Source: Isoetes taiwanensis (taxonomy: Eukaryota; Streptophyta; Lycopodiopsida; Isoetales; Isoetaceae). From it: a stretch of 64,000 nucleotides of DNA. The notes under the pieces were generated by a model, which made no database searches, was not told the origin of the DNA, and worked only from the letters and a program-made list of their open reading frames with translations. Where the stretch lies: contig JAJEKV010000080.1 in assembly GCA_021234155.1 (NCBI GenBank), positions 4,383,953 to 4,447,952 of the forward strand, read 5' to 3'. Positions 11,901-21,662 of the stretch are shown piece after piece; position 1 is the first letter of the stretch; the number at the start of each line of letters is the position of its first letter. A program made the translations under genes and the position numbers.

Positions 11901-13415
11901 CGTGACGTTCTAGCATAACATACGATCCGAATACGTATATTATATTGCCACGTCACGCATGCATGTCACCATGACAAGTACTTGAGGGCCGTAAAGAGTT
12001 GCGCCAAGGGGGCAACCTCGTATGTTGCATATGTATATTAAACATATGCAATTAAACCCCTTTGCCAAATGGCAAAGCCCCATTGGTCCCTTCTAACTTA
12101 AACCTAAAAAGGTCATGTAAAAGGAACAAAAGGGAAAACCCTAAACCCTTTCGATTTTTACATTTTGGCTTCCTTGAGCCATTCCGGCCAAGCCAAGGTG
12201 CTAGTTCGCATTGTCAGGCGCCGCCAAGCCTCATTTGCACAACAGACTCAGGAGCAGCTGCATTCAGCCTAAACGAAGGCATGGACGCGATTCGAGGAGC
12301 AGTAGCAAGTCAAGAATCAGGTAACCTGTGATTCCGTTGTGCAAAGCCGACTTTCAGCCCGCCAATGAGTTAGGATAGTACGTTAGATCAGTCTTAGCAG
12401 CCTTGTAGATCCTAAGATCACCAGCCTTAACGAATGAACCTAACCATGTATGTTTAGGTAGATAGATTAGATATTATTCAGTATCTCAGTTCTTTTATGA
12501 TGATGATGTTCCATTCTATGCTCTCCTGTGTATGTGGGAAGGGGGGTAGATGCCATAAACCTTCAGTAGCAGATGATTCTAGATAACCTCATTAATTCCC
12601 AATTAATGCGGCCCGTGTACAAGAACCCGCCTAGTTGTGAGTGGCGGGGCTAGATCGGTGGAATAAGGGGGACTTGTCCCATCACTGACTGATCCCTCTG
12701 GTGTGTAAAGCCCACTAGGGATCATAGAGGGCTAGACTTAATGGTTTGCCACTGCGTGTGGGCAAGGCATGAGCTCAACACGTCTTGGGTGATGCGTCAC
12801 CTTCAATGAGGTTCAAGTCAAATATGGGCAGTGGCCCTCTAGCCGCCTATGATGGGCATGCATGTCTCTGGAGGGGGATGATCCTCCTCCTGCCTCATTG
12901 GTGCTGGAAAGATGAAACCCAGTAGTAGCCCCTTTGGCTACGCACCTGGCAGGCTACAGTCTAGTCCCTAGACTCTTCAACCTACTCTGCAAAATGTACA
13001 CTGGGAGGGGCGGATGGAGCGGACTACCCAACAGCCATGTTCCTATGCCAGACCAATTCACTCTTATGAATTCTGTCTACAATGACTTTTGGAGGCCCAA
13101 GCCGTCAGTCCATACCCTGGATCTTCCATGTGATGATGATATTGTTGATGTATTTACACATGTATGTTATGGTGCAGTCATCCTTCAAGGTGAATCTAAT
13201 TGTATTTGATGTCATGTGCTTACGTTTATTCACGTTTCCGCAGCTAAGACGGTCCCGAGGGAAGACGGGACAAATGACCCATCAATTCTTCCTCATCGAT
13301 CCATTGCTAAAGGATTGGTGTCAAGTGGATGGCCTCTGTCAGCTTGGCTACCAGGGGGATGAACTCTTCCTTCCAATACGATGGGAGCATCGTAGAAGAA
13401 GTAGGGGACGTCACA
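11901..13415 (+). repeat. Long terminal repeat (family LTR-1)
   Basis: The first 440 bp match 63613-64000 closely: GTGACGTTC, ATACGATCCGAAT, ACCTCGTATGTTG, CCAAATGGCAAA and TTCGCATTGTCAGGCGCCG. The intact start at 63613 is TGTGACG and the 3' end here (13409-13415) is CGTCACA, its exact complement, as LTR termini should be. A primer-binding site follows at once. Length is about 1.5 kb. The first base here is C instead of T. No partner LTR of this copy can be paired by sequence inside the window. Confidence 0.75.
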
Positions 13416-13416
13416 G

Positions 13417-13428
13417 TGGTATCAGAGA
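13417..13428 (+). promoter_or_regulatory. Primer-binding site for initiator Met-tRNA
   Basis: TGGTATCAGAG lies one base after the LTR end. It is the standard plant LTR-retrotransposon primer site complementary to the 3' end of tRNA-iMet. A short frame beginning MNINPNMNLENW follows at 13483 but stops at once, so no gag remains. Confidence 0.75.
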
Positions 13429-13633
13429 TATGATCTTGATAGACCAAGATCGGACACTGACCATTTCCCTGTTAAGACTAATGAATATCAACCCAAACAT
13501 GAACCTCGAAAATTGGAAAAAAAAAATCCAATCTTTAGAACAGTAAAGTGGGATAATGTTAAGTTAGGAAGAACAGTAGAAACCCTTACCAAAAAAAAAA
13601 AAAAAAAAAAAAATCCTGGCCATTAGGGAGTAA

Positions 13634-13702
13634 CCCCTCACAGAGTGCGCCCAAGGCAGTTTCAAAAATTTTGAACAAGAGTCTCACACATTGTATGAGT
13701 GG
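13634..13702. repeat. Nested hairpin repeat, copy 1
   Basis: The outer arms are CTCACAGAGTGCGC and a decayed CACATTGTATGAG. The inner arms TTTCAAAA and TTTTGAA form a second stem. It is the most diverged of four copies (others at 13845, 15404 and 15607) and lies just after an A23 tract at 13590-13612. Confidence 0.7.
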
Positions 13703-13844
13703 TTGACCAATTTTGACCTAGATAGATGCATATCTAGAGTAATCTGATAGCTCAGGATAGCTTAGAATTTGAATTAGACTAGAAAAGTATATTCTAACAC
13801 TAAGAAACTGTATAGAAAACTAAAATTAGAGCAAAAAAGGAGTC

Positions 13845-13912
13845 TCCTCATAGAGTGCGCCCAGGGCCTTTTCAAAAGTTTTGAAAGTGGTTCTCGTGCA
13901 CTGTGTGAGTGG
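13845..13912. repeat. Nested hairpin repeat, copy 2
   Basis: It opens CTCATAGAGTGCGCCC, carries the inner near-palindrome CTTTTCAAAAGTTTTGAAAG, and closes GTGCACTGTGTGAG. It lies about 107 bp upstream of the TATA box of the H3-like gene. Confidence 0.75.
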
Positions 13913-14019
13913 TAGAATACATTTCGCCGGAAGAACCTATGTATTAATCAACAAACATTAATACTTTACATAATAGTATAACATGAAATTGCAGGTACAA
14001 ACCCTAAAACTCCCAGACC

Positions 14020-14028
14020 TATAAATAG
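14020..14028 (+). promoter_or_regulatory. TATA box of the H3-like gene
   Basis: TATAAATAG lies 112 bp upstream of the ATG at 14132, preceded by AACCCTAAAAC. The second gene of the locus has the same arrangement (AATCCTAAAAA then TATAAATA, 119 bp before its ATG). Confidence 0.6.
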
Positions 14029-14131
14029 ACCATTAGGGTTCTTCATTTTCACCTTTCTTCTCCAGCTAGCTGCACTCCAGCCAAGAAGGCGATTTTTAGG
14101 CACTCGGAAGGCGATTGACCTATTTCAAAAT

Positions 14132-15256
14132 ATGGCTCGCACCAAACAAACTGCTCGAGTGGTTATGCCAGACGGATCGACCAGCGTCCAAGTTCTTGCA
14201 GCAGAACAGAAGGCCAGAGATGTTCGGAAGCGAGCCAGACAAGAAGAAAACCCCAACCCAGATGCTGAGGAGGAGGATCAGCAGCATCAAGACTAGCAAG
14301 AACAATCTCAGGACCCTGATAGTCAAGAAAACCCAGAGGATCAGGACGAGGAGGACCAGCCAATACCTGAGGAGCTAGCGCGGGGCTAAAGAAATGGGCA
14401 AGAGGAAGAAAGCAGCAAAAAGAAAGAGAATTGCAGAGAAGGAGGAGCGCAGAAGACAGAAGGAGGAGCGCCAGAAGCTGAAGGAGGCCAAAGGGAAGGA
14501 CCCCGAACTACCAAAGAAACCCCAGAGGAAAACGAAGACGACGCCAAGCAAGGGGGTTACCATAAGGGAGTGGGAGCCTGACAGGCCATTATCTTCTTCC
14601 TTAGAAACAGAGTCGGACGAGGAGATACCGAGAGTTCCCAGTCCAGCAGAAGGCTCGGGACCTTCAAATCGAACAATGAAGAGGAAGAAGCTGCAACACC
14701 ACCTACATACCCGCAATAGCGAAAACCAACAATTGACCCCAAGAAGGGCAAGCCGGCACATGAATCCTTTGTACTCAAGCACGAGCAGGAGTACAAGGAG
14801 AAATTGAAGGAGCACTAGCAATATATGAAGATGTACGAGGAGTACTCAAAATACTATGAAGGAAACAAGGTAACGTACGTGGAGGAAGGAAGGCCAACAA
14901 AGAAGAACACCTTAAAGCCGCCCCCGAAGAGACCCGTATTACCCAAGAAACCAATGAAGAGGAAGTCAGACTCCTATTTTGCAAAGGCTGCTCGGGAGAT
15001 TCGACATTTTCAGATGAGCTACGGACTGCTAATTCCAAGAGCTTCATTCGCGGGATTAACACGAGAAATCTTGCAGGAATTCGACAAGACCAAGCGAGTG
15101 ACAGATGATATGTTGCTTGCATTGCAGGAGGCAGCCGAGCAGAAGTTGGTCTCGCACTTTGAAGACTCCCTAACATGTGCTCTCCATGCGAAAAGAGTCA
15201 CCTGTATGCCTAGAGATATGAAGTTAGCTAGGTTCATAAAGAAGGAAAATTGTTAA
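14132..15256 (+). pseudogene. Histone H3-like gene with H3 tail, long charged linker and CenH3-like fold, decayed
   Basis: The ATG at 14132 opens MARTKQTAR, the exact start of histone H3, followed by VVMPDGSTS and an acidic Q/E/D-rich stretch. From 14825 the same frame gives a basic linker, then a histone fold: REIRHFQ, LLIPRASF, REILQEF, ALQEAAEQKLV, FEDS, HAKRVT, MPRDMKLAR, ending at TAA 15256. REIRHFQ and LLIP.ASF resemble plant CenH3. The loop-1 length and MPRD..LAR resemble canonical H3. Whole length is about 374 codons (H3 is 136; CenH3 usually 150-200). In this frame TAG occurs at 14294, 14717 and 14816. Between about 14380 and 14690 the next frame (MGKRKKAAKRKR onward) is open and more protein-like, so two compensating frameshifts are likely (one in GGGG at 14381-14384). 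It is probably a recent pseudogene of an H3 variant; splicing is not excluded. Confidence 0.75.
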
Positions 15257-15403
15257 AATAATGTACTTAAGAAAATTTTGTGAATATAAAAAGTGTTTTT
15301 GATCAAGTTGTAAAGTGTAAGATTGTGTGTAATAAGGTTGTAATAATGGCATGTGTAATTGAAATTAATTAATTTGGCCAAAAAGTGACTGTTTTGAGCC
15401 GCA
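15257..15403. other. 3' flank of the H3-like gene
   Basis: AT-rich, with AATTAATTAATT near 15363. No polyadenylation signal can be assigned with confidence. Confidence 0.35.
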
Positions 15404-15470
15404 CCCCTCACAGAGTGCACCAGGGCCCTTTTCAAAAGTTTTGAAAGTGCCTCTCGCGCACTTGTGAGTG
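15404..15470. repeat. Nested hairpin repeat, copy 3
   Basis: CCCCTCACAGAGTGCACC, inner CTTTTCAAAAGTTTTGAAAG, closing CGCGCACTTGTGAG. It is the first of a second pair that lies downstream of the H3-like gene and upstream of the next promoter. Confidence 0.75.
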
Positions 15471-15606
15471 TTTGGCCATTGATCTATGCCTAGACTTGTC
15501 CAAATTTAGAAACTAAGGGCACAGATCGTCTTAGCTCTGTGAGATAAGTAGGATTCTGCCCTTATATCATAATTTTAGAGCTATCTACGACCCAAACAGG
15601 AGCCCA

Positions 15607-15674
15607 CCCCTCACAGAGTGCGCCCGAACCCTTTTCAAACAGTTTGAAAGTGCCTCTCGCGCACTATGTGAGTG
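15607..15674. repeat. Nested hairpin repeat, copy 4
   Basis: Outer arms CTCACAGAGTGCGC and GCGCACTATGTGAG pair at 13 of 14 positions. The inner arms CTTTTCAAA and TTTGAAAG pair around CAG. It is the best-preserved copy and lies 172 bp upstream of the second TATA box. Confidence 0.8.
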
Positions 15675-15846
15675 GTCAAAGTAAATTAGCCCTAATTCAT
15701 CCCAACTACCTCCAAATTAGATGAAATTTGTTGCAATAGAATCATTAGGATGTACTTTAGATCTAGATTATCTATTAATTGCTTAATAGGACCTTGAAGT
15801 GATAGACATTCCCAATCCTAAAAATTTCTCAAATTAAGATTTTGCC

Positions 15847-15854
15847 TATAAATA
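15847..15854 (+). promoter_or_regulatory. TATA box of the second gene of the locus
   Basis: TATAAATA followed by a C/T-rich leader, 119 bp upstream of the ATG at 15966. Confidence 0.55.
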
Positions 15855-15965
15855 TGACCACCACCCTCATTTGCATCCTACTCTATCACTCCTCACTCCA
15901 AGGCACTTTTCCAGCTCCCAGAGGCACTTATACATCTGTTTGATAACCCCATCTACATCAGCATC

Positions 15966-16210
15966 ATGGCCACTTCATCATTCAAGCGATGGTACAACGC
16001 CACTGCTCATGTGGCTGAGGCTAACATCAACTCGGTCTTCACTGTTTTTCAAAAAGAGATCGATGTGATGCCGCCATAAATGCCACACCTTTTTACCAAG
16101 AGATCATGGCTGAGTTCCATGCCAAGATCGGACCTTCTCTAGTAGAACTCCCCTCATGCATAGGCTACTTTGCACATAGAATAGCCCTTCATGCAGCTCT
16201 GACAACATAG
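15966..16210 (+). pseudogene. Small unidentified gene, frameshifted, sharing the promoter type of the H3-like gene
   Basis: ATG 15966 opens MATSSFKRWYNATAHVAEAN and stops after 37 codons at 16077. One slip in the A5 run at 16051-16055 would carry the reading on as INATPFYQEIMAEFHAKIG to TAG 16208, which looks like genuine protein. I do not recognise the family. Its upstream layout (two nested hairpins, CCTAAAA, TATAAATA, about 115 bp leader) copies that of the H3-like gene, so both may be members of one repeated locus or element. Confidence 0.4.
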
Positions 16211-17930
16211 ACAAGTATTTAGAAAATAGAGCTGCTCGCATGCCAGATTATATGACCATATCCATAAGTAAAAAGCAGTATTTTTCTTATACTGCTGTTG
16301 TAGCCATCTTTTTGTCCCATAGAGCCCAAACGCAGATAGGTGAACCCTCCATGCGTATGTGGGCAGCCATGTGGACACATCCTCTGTCATGCATTCATTC
16401 AGTTTGAGACTAACAAATTGCCAGTTTAATTATCGATCACATTCTTGTCTGTATGAATGTTGAATTGATTATTGCAATATAGACATAGTGTTTTTTACAA
16501 GATTAGCTGACAGGCACAGATTTGAAACTTAAATAATATTTTCTAGATTTTTGAAAACCTGTCTGCAAGTTTTATTAAAGTTTACTTTCCTGCTTCAAGC
16601 ACAAGAAGCTTGGTAAAACACCAAAGGAGGAGGTCGAATTGGGCAATTATTAATTGATCTAATGAGCAATATGGAAATGGAGGTACTAGATGTCCTATAG
16701 AAAAACACCTGCATTTGCTGTCCAGTTGATACATGTCACATGCAGATATGGATATGTGAGCATACAGCTAGCACCAGCATGCATGTGTTTTGGCTACTAG
16801 ATCTTACTATGACTCTAAAAAATCAACTGAAGGAGCAAGAAATAGGCAAATTTGAGGACATTGATGTTGATGGAATTTGTGCAAGCATTACGGCTAAACT
16901 TTAGGTGGGTAAAGCCAATCAGCACATACTAAGAGGCACACATCAATTACTTGTACCAAACCTGCAAGAAACACATGTAGACATGTTGAAGCTGCAAGAA
17001 ACACATGTAGACATGTTGAAGCAGCTGAAAAAAGACCAGGTAAAGAATTCAAGAGAGACCATTTGTCTGCCTCTTGTGATCACCTTGGATGATCATTATC
17101 TAAATGGAATGCAGACAAACCTGTCCCAAAAATGACATGGAAACCTTGACTGCCATGTGCGAATAAATTGCGTGGCTACCTTTTTAGTATCATTTTCTCC
17201 TCAATGGCATTCTGCATCCGTAAATGGGAGCAACTCCTTGTTAACTAGCATTTGACGCTTTGCCTTCATGGGCCAAGAGTTTCAAAAAGTCTGTGAATGC
17301 TTTTTTCAAGTAACCCTTGACTCATACCATATGTTATGATTTATGTAGACAGCAAGATGCTGATCTTGTATCTTTCTGTTCCTAGTTAGAAACACTTAAA
17401 GAGTCTGATAGAAAGCCTAGCAAGATTATGTATACGGAGCAGATGGAACTTCCCATGCAAGGGCCATATTTTTCTGTCACTAGGCTCTTCTTTCCATCTA
17501 GTCTCTCATCCATCGTTATCTAAAAATTAGTTTAACTTGCAAGAATCTTGAAGGGAGTTCTTCCTGTCTTTCCATCCAATTCTTCCTTCCATGCCAGTAG
17601 ATCTATCATGCAATCAAAATGCTTCATTGCCATTTCTCACTTGCTGAAATTCTAAGGAATATAGTGTGCCTGTTTGGGGGATGCAATAACTGATGGACAA
17701 CTGGTTACAATCAGGGATAAATAAAAAAAGAGATGCTTAAGAACTAGAGATGCTCGAACCAGAAACCATTCTATAGATCCTACAAAATAGTACTAACTTA
17801 CTGAAACCCACAAGTTGATAGGCTTACTTACTTCCTGGCTCAGATGTTCATAGCCAATTTGATACAAAACAGAGACATAATCTGCAATAAACTGAGGGGC
17901 AAAACTTTTACAGAAAATGAAATACCCCAG
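16211..17930. other. Intergenic with a 30-bp tandem duplication
   Basis: A 30-bp unit starting CTGCAAGAAACACATGTAGA is present twice in perfect tandem at about 16963-17022. In one frame it reads LQETHVDMLK twice, followed by QLKKDQ, so a decayed coiled-coil exon is possible. Nothing else is supported. Confidence 0.4.
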
Positions 17931-18269
17931 CTATGACAACTCATCAATAACACAGGAGTTCATCTCAGTGCGGCTGCTAGTAGAATTACTAGTGGCATCC
18001 AAAACATCTTCTTCAGATGAAAAATTATAGACTTTGTCCCCAACCTTCATTCCTTCACTTGCAAGAATATAAGAAAAGAAATACCCATGTTTGCCAGGCT
18101 GAGCTTGCGATTTCCGTCTTATGCGAAGGTCCTTTGGGTGAGGCAACGGATCCGGGCGGCCATTGAACGGAACAAAACTGCGTGTTTTCTTTTTAGCGGA
18201 CTTGGTTTCGGAGATCTTCTCGGTGAGTGCTAGGACGCCAGGGCGCCGGAAAAAATTTCGCAGACCCAT
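17931..18269 (-). CDS. 112-residue protein with a weak organellar ribosomal L2-like segment
   Basis: An unbroken frame from ATG 18269 (context AAGGCGATGG) to a stop at 17931. The first 60 residues are basic (LTEKISETKSAKKKTRSF, DLRIRRKSQ). Residues 65-85 read YFFSYILASEGMKVGDKVYN, which resembles the YILA..GLKVGD segment of ribosomal protein L2. Ribosomal L2 RNA-binding motifs before and after this are absent, so it could be a split or truncated mitochondrial L2, one exon of a longer gene, or chance. The region before the ATG carries TTAGGGTTTAG (reverse of AAACCCTAA), common in plant translation genes. Confidence 0.35.
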   Translation of the reverse strand: MGLRNFFRRPGVLALTEKISETKSAKKKTRSFVPFNGRPDPLPHPKDLRIRRKSQAQPGKHGYFFSYILASEGMKVGDKVYNFSSEEDVLDATSNSTSSRTEMNSCVIDELS

Positions 18270-20656
18270 CGCCTTGAAAACTAAACCCTAATTCTAGAAT
18301 CCAGAACCAGTCAAAGGTAATGTTCTGCAGTGAGCGACAAACTCTTTAGAGGAAAAAAGTAAATTTTCTTATATCGTTGAATCATGGCCATTGATTTGTA
18401 TAATATTTCAATTAATATTCCCTATGCTACATTCTCCACCGTCCACACAATTTGTGATGGGGTCAAACACCCTTTTCCACGTCACCATATGATTCCTAAA
18501 CCATTGCACGGAGTCAGCTATGCAAGTCAACACAGACATGGTCATATTACCATTCACTGACAATAGATAAGATAAGATAAGATAAGATTTCACATATTGC
18601 ATCCTAAGAGGATTCAAACCTCCTGCCAGAATAGGCAGCACCATATCCCTTGAAACCAACATACAAATCTCAAGTTCCACATCACAACATCTCACAGAAC
18701 AACTGATGAGGGGATTTGAACCCCACTTGCCAAAGAATTCAGCAGAAAGTGCAATGAGCTGAAACACAAGAACAAATTCACAGCAGAAAGCACGGAACCC
18801 GAGGTACAGAAGTCATAACAATATTGAATCAAAGAACTTTAAATGGCATGTGATCCTTCCATGCGACCATGTTAATTTACTTTAATGCCCCAGCTTCATC
18901 AAATGTCACATAGAGGAAGAAACAACAGAAGCTTTGGTTCATGGCTCCATCTGGTAGCTTAATATTCAATTTAAAGCTCTTGAAGTCAAGGTTTTAGCAT
19001 AGAGCAGCAACAGAGGTGAAACAAGCTCTCATAAAAAACCACATCTAATTGGTTGACCCCCTGTCATAACTACCAATGAACATTTAAAAACTTGGTATAA
19101 AGGAAAGAAATACCCTTTGTTCTTCAGAAATTTTAGAGCTGGACTTTGTTGTATTCAGATTGCTCATCTCTGTGCCCTGCAAGCGCCGAATTAGATGGAA
19201 TTATCACAGAGGTGGACTATTGATGTAATGTCGCTGCTGCCTCATCAAAATTCATATTTTTCAATGTTACAATGTTAAGTCATGAATTCCTCATACTCTT
19301 AAATCCTATTGCTGATGCACATGTCCTCAGAATCTTTGCTTGTAAGGTACTAACAAACATTCTAGCTAACATTCTTAAAATTAAACAGCAAGCATAAGAG
19401 AAAAACCTAGATAAGTAACTGAGACGTACCGTCTGCTGCAAAGATCGGTCTGCACCATACTTCTCCCTCCTCCATGTATCTGATTGCCGGAATATAAAGC
19501 TGGGAATACAACAATAAATTCTGTAAGAGTATGCAACAAACCACTTCACCTTCAAACCGAACTATAAAGAAGAGCGCTTTGGCAGTACCTACATGTCACC
19601 TCAGCTCCTTCTGCACGCAAACCTCCTGAGCATCACACAACAAGCCAAACATGTATCTAGGTATCTAAGAAGGGGCCATGCACTCACCCATTGTGTACGC
19701 ACCGTTCGTCCTCACTACAGATTAACTACTAACCAAAACAAAGGAAGGAAGGAAGGAAGGAAGGAGATTTTTAACGACCCAACAGAGAGTCGATGCTAAG
19801 AGCTTGAAGCTCGAAATTTGTCAAGCCTGTGATGCTTATATAGTAAAAAAAAATCATATCTTACCCATATAACCTTGGATGCGACTTCTATGTGCCAGTA
19901 TCCATCTACGGCTATTCAATCGGCTCTAACAAAAGCAAAAAATGACTCTAGCATTCACCCAAATGCGGATTTGCCTTCTTATCGGGGCATATACAATATA
20001 CGACATTACTCTTGCAAGCCCTTGCTCAAATATCATGGATTTACCTAGCCTTCAAAAATCTATTCTATTCTATTCTATTTGAAACCTCCATCTTCTGTTT
20101 GTATATGAAGATGTAGATCCAATTCGGATCATGTTCTTGAATGCCTAAGACAGTTGTGGCATCACTTTGCAAATCCACTACTTTCGGCATAAGCAAATAT
20201 TCACCCAAATACTTTGGGTCCGACTAAACCTTCGGACAAAATAGCATTCGGCTAAAACGCATCAAAATCTCCCATTTTCTATTGGAACTTTTTTTTTTCA
20301 ACCAAAGTTTTGTAAAAACCATTTGCAAACCTTATTAAAGTGTTCTAACTTTTACAGTTAGAAATAATGAGGTGCATACAATTTTTTATTCATATGATGT
20401 TTTGTTTTACCAAATAAATATGACCACCTTATTATAAACCACCTCTTTTTGCTTGCTATTGATACAGAACATTATCTACATGCTATACATTATAAAGCTT
20501 GACATGTAAGAGCATTGTCTGTATGCCATGCATTATAACGCTTGATGTGCAACTTTCTAATTGCAAAAATAATGATACCCTATTCTATGTTGTTCTACTC
20601 TTGGATTTAAAAATAGAATAGAATGCATATATATAAACACACCCCCGCTTAGGGCT
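18270..20656. other. Possible minus-strand exon remnants and simple repeats
   Basis: Three minus-strand stretches have exon-like borders: 19508-19438 (ends CAGACG|gtacgt), 19178-19116 (MSNLNTTKSSSKISEEQR after a gcag acceptor) and about 18757-18702 (LIALSAEFFGKWGSNP after a ttcag acceptor). I cannot name the protein or show that they join. Simple repeats are (GATAA)n at 18565-18588, (GGAA)n at 19742-19767 and (TATTC)n at 20064-20085. Confidence 0.35.
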
Positions 20657-21246
20657 ATGATGTTGGGCACACATTTCACAATTACTAAAGGGTCCACAGT
20701 TCCATACCAGATACTGTTGCAAGAAACAGGTTTCTTGCCTCTTCAAAGGGGGGCCCTTGACAGACACATCGTCTACTTCCAGAAGGTGGTCAGCATGGAC
20801 GAGACTCGTCTCCCAAACCTCGCTTTCACTGTGGCAATAAGGCCTCAATGCCTAAAAGCCTACTGGCGCGAAAAGAGAGCTCAGTGGCTGGCCAGATGGA
20901 ATGTCCAGGAGCACAGGTGCATCCGAGTGCAAACGGAGGCAGATCGCCACACTCTCAGACAGTACCTTGACGCATGCTTCCTCAGCAAGCTATGGGATGT
21001 CAGCACCCTTGAGCAGGTCAAAACGGCACATTATCAACGCCATATAAATTCCATGTTGGAGCAGGGCCCGCAATGCTACCTGCGCACTCATATACCCATG
21101 AAAAAGCGCAGATCCATTGCCTCTATCCGCATAGGTGCACACCATCTCCGGATTGAGACGGGGAGGTGGATTGGGGAGCCGCGTCAAGAGAGGCTTTGCC
21201 AACGCTGCCAGGTTGGAGCTGTGGATAACGAATGCCATATCCTCTA
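20657..21246 (+). pseudogene. LINE family A ORF2 C-terminal part
   Basis: An open 196-codon frame reads LLQETGFLPLQRGALDR and later LCQRCQVGAVDNECHIL. It matches the end of ORF2 of the LINE at 55221-56072 (LAETGMMPLEAEALYQ; CKVCG..DEEHVILNC), a region after the reverse transcriptase that ends in a C-x2-C..H zinc-knuckle-like motif. All catalytic domains are missing, so it is a 5'-truncated copy. The final cysteine lies just beyond a stop (TAG at 21245). Confidence 0.75.
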
Positions 21247-21662
21247 GAGTTGTCCAGTATACGATGACATTCGGATATGCTATACCGAGCTGGCCCGCCC
21301 TGGCCAGCCCCTGCATAAGATGTTAAGCACGAACTCGGTACGAAGATTGGGATCATACCTTCATGAGATCATGGACCGCAGATATCAGCTCGGCCCTCGG
21401 GCATTTACATGATATGTGCAGATATGTCTCCCCCATGATATTTGTATATTTGTATTTGTATTTACATTTGTATTTGTATAGCTTAACATCAAACCTAATC
21501 CTATCACGGTTTTTCCCCCAAAGAACCCTTCGGGGGAGGGGGGAGGGGTTTTTTTTAACCCAGACAGTAATATGCTTGCTGCGCCTCTTGTTTGGGTCCC
21601 ATAGCCCAATTGGTCTCCGTGGACGATAAAAACTTTATTTTATTCTATTCTATTCTATTTTT
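21247..21662 (+). mobile_element. LINE family A 3' UTR with hairpin and (TATTC)n tail
   Basis: It follows the ORF2 end directly. It has a (TTGTAT)n-like stretch at 21444-21480, a CCCCC..GGGGG hairpin at 21513-21536, GGGTCCCATAGCCCAATTGG, CTCCGTGGACGATAAA and a (TATTC)n tail at about 21637-21660. This copy links the tails at 1-238 and 9985-10215 to a LINE. Confidence 0.8.

Noticed and set aside
14394-14807. A separate basic coiled-coil gene inside the H3-like locus
   Set aside because: Its charged sequence continues the linker of the H3-like frame when two single-base slips are allowed, and its own C-terminal 35 residues look out of frame.
13634-15674. Hairpin repeats as a CRISPR-like array
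   Set aside because: Four copies at irregular distances (211, 1559 and 203 bp) with genes between, in eukaryotic DNA; no array structure.
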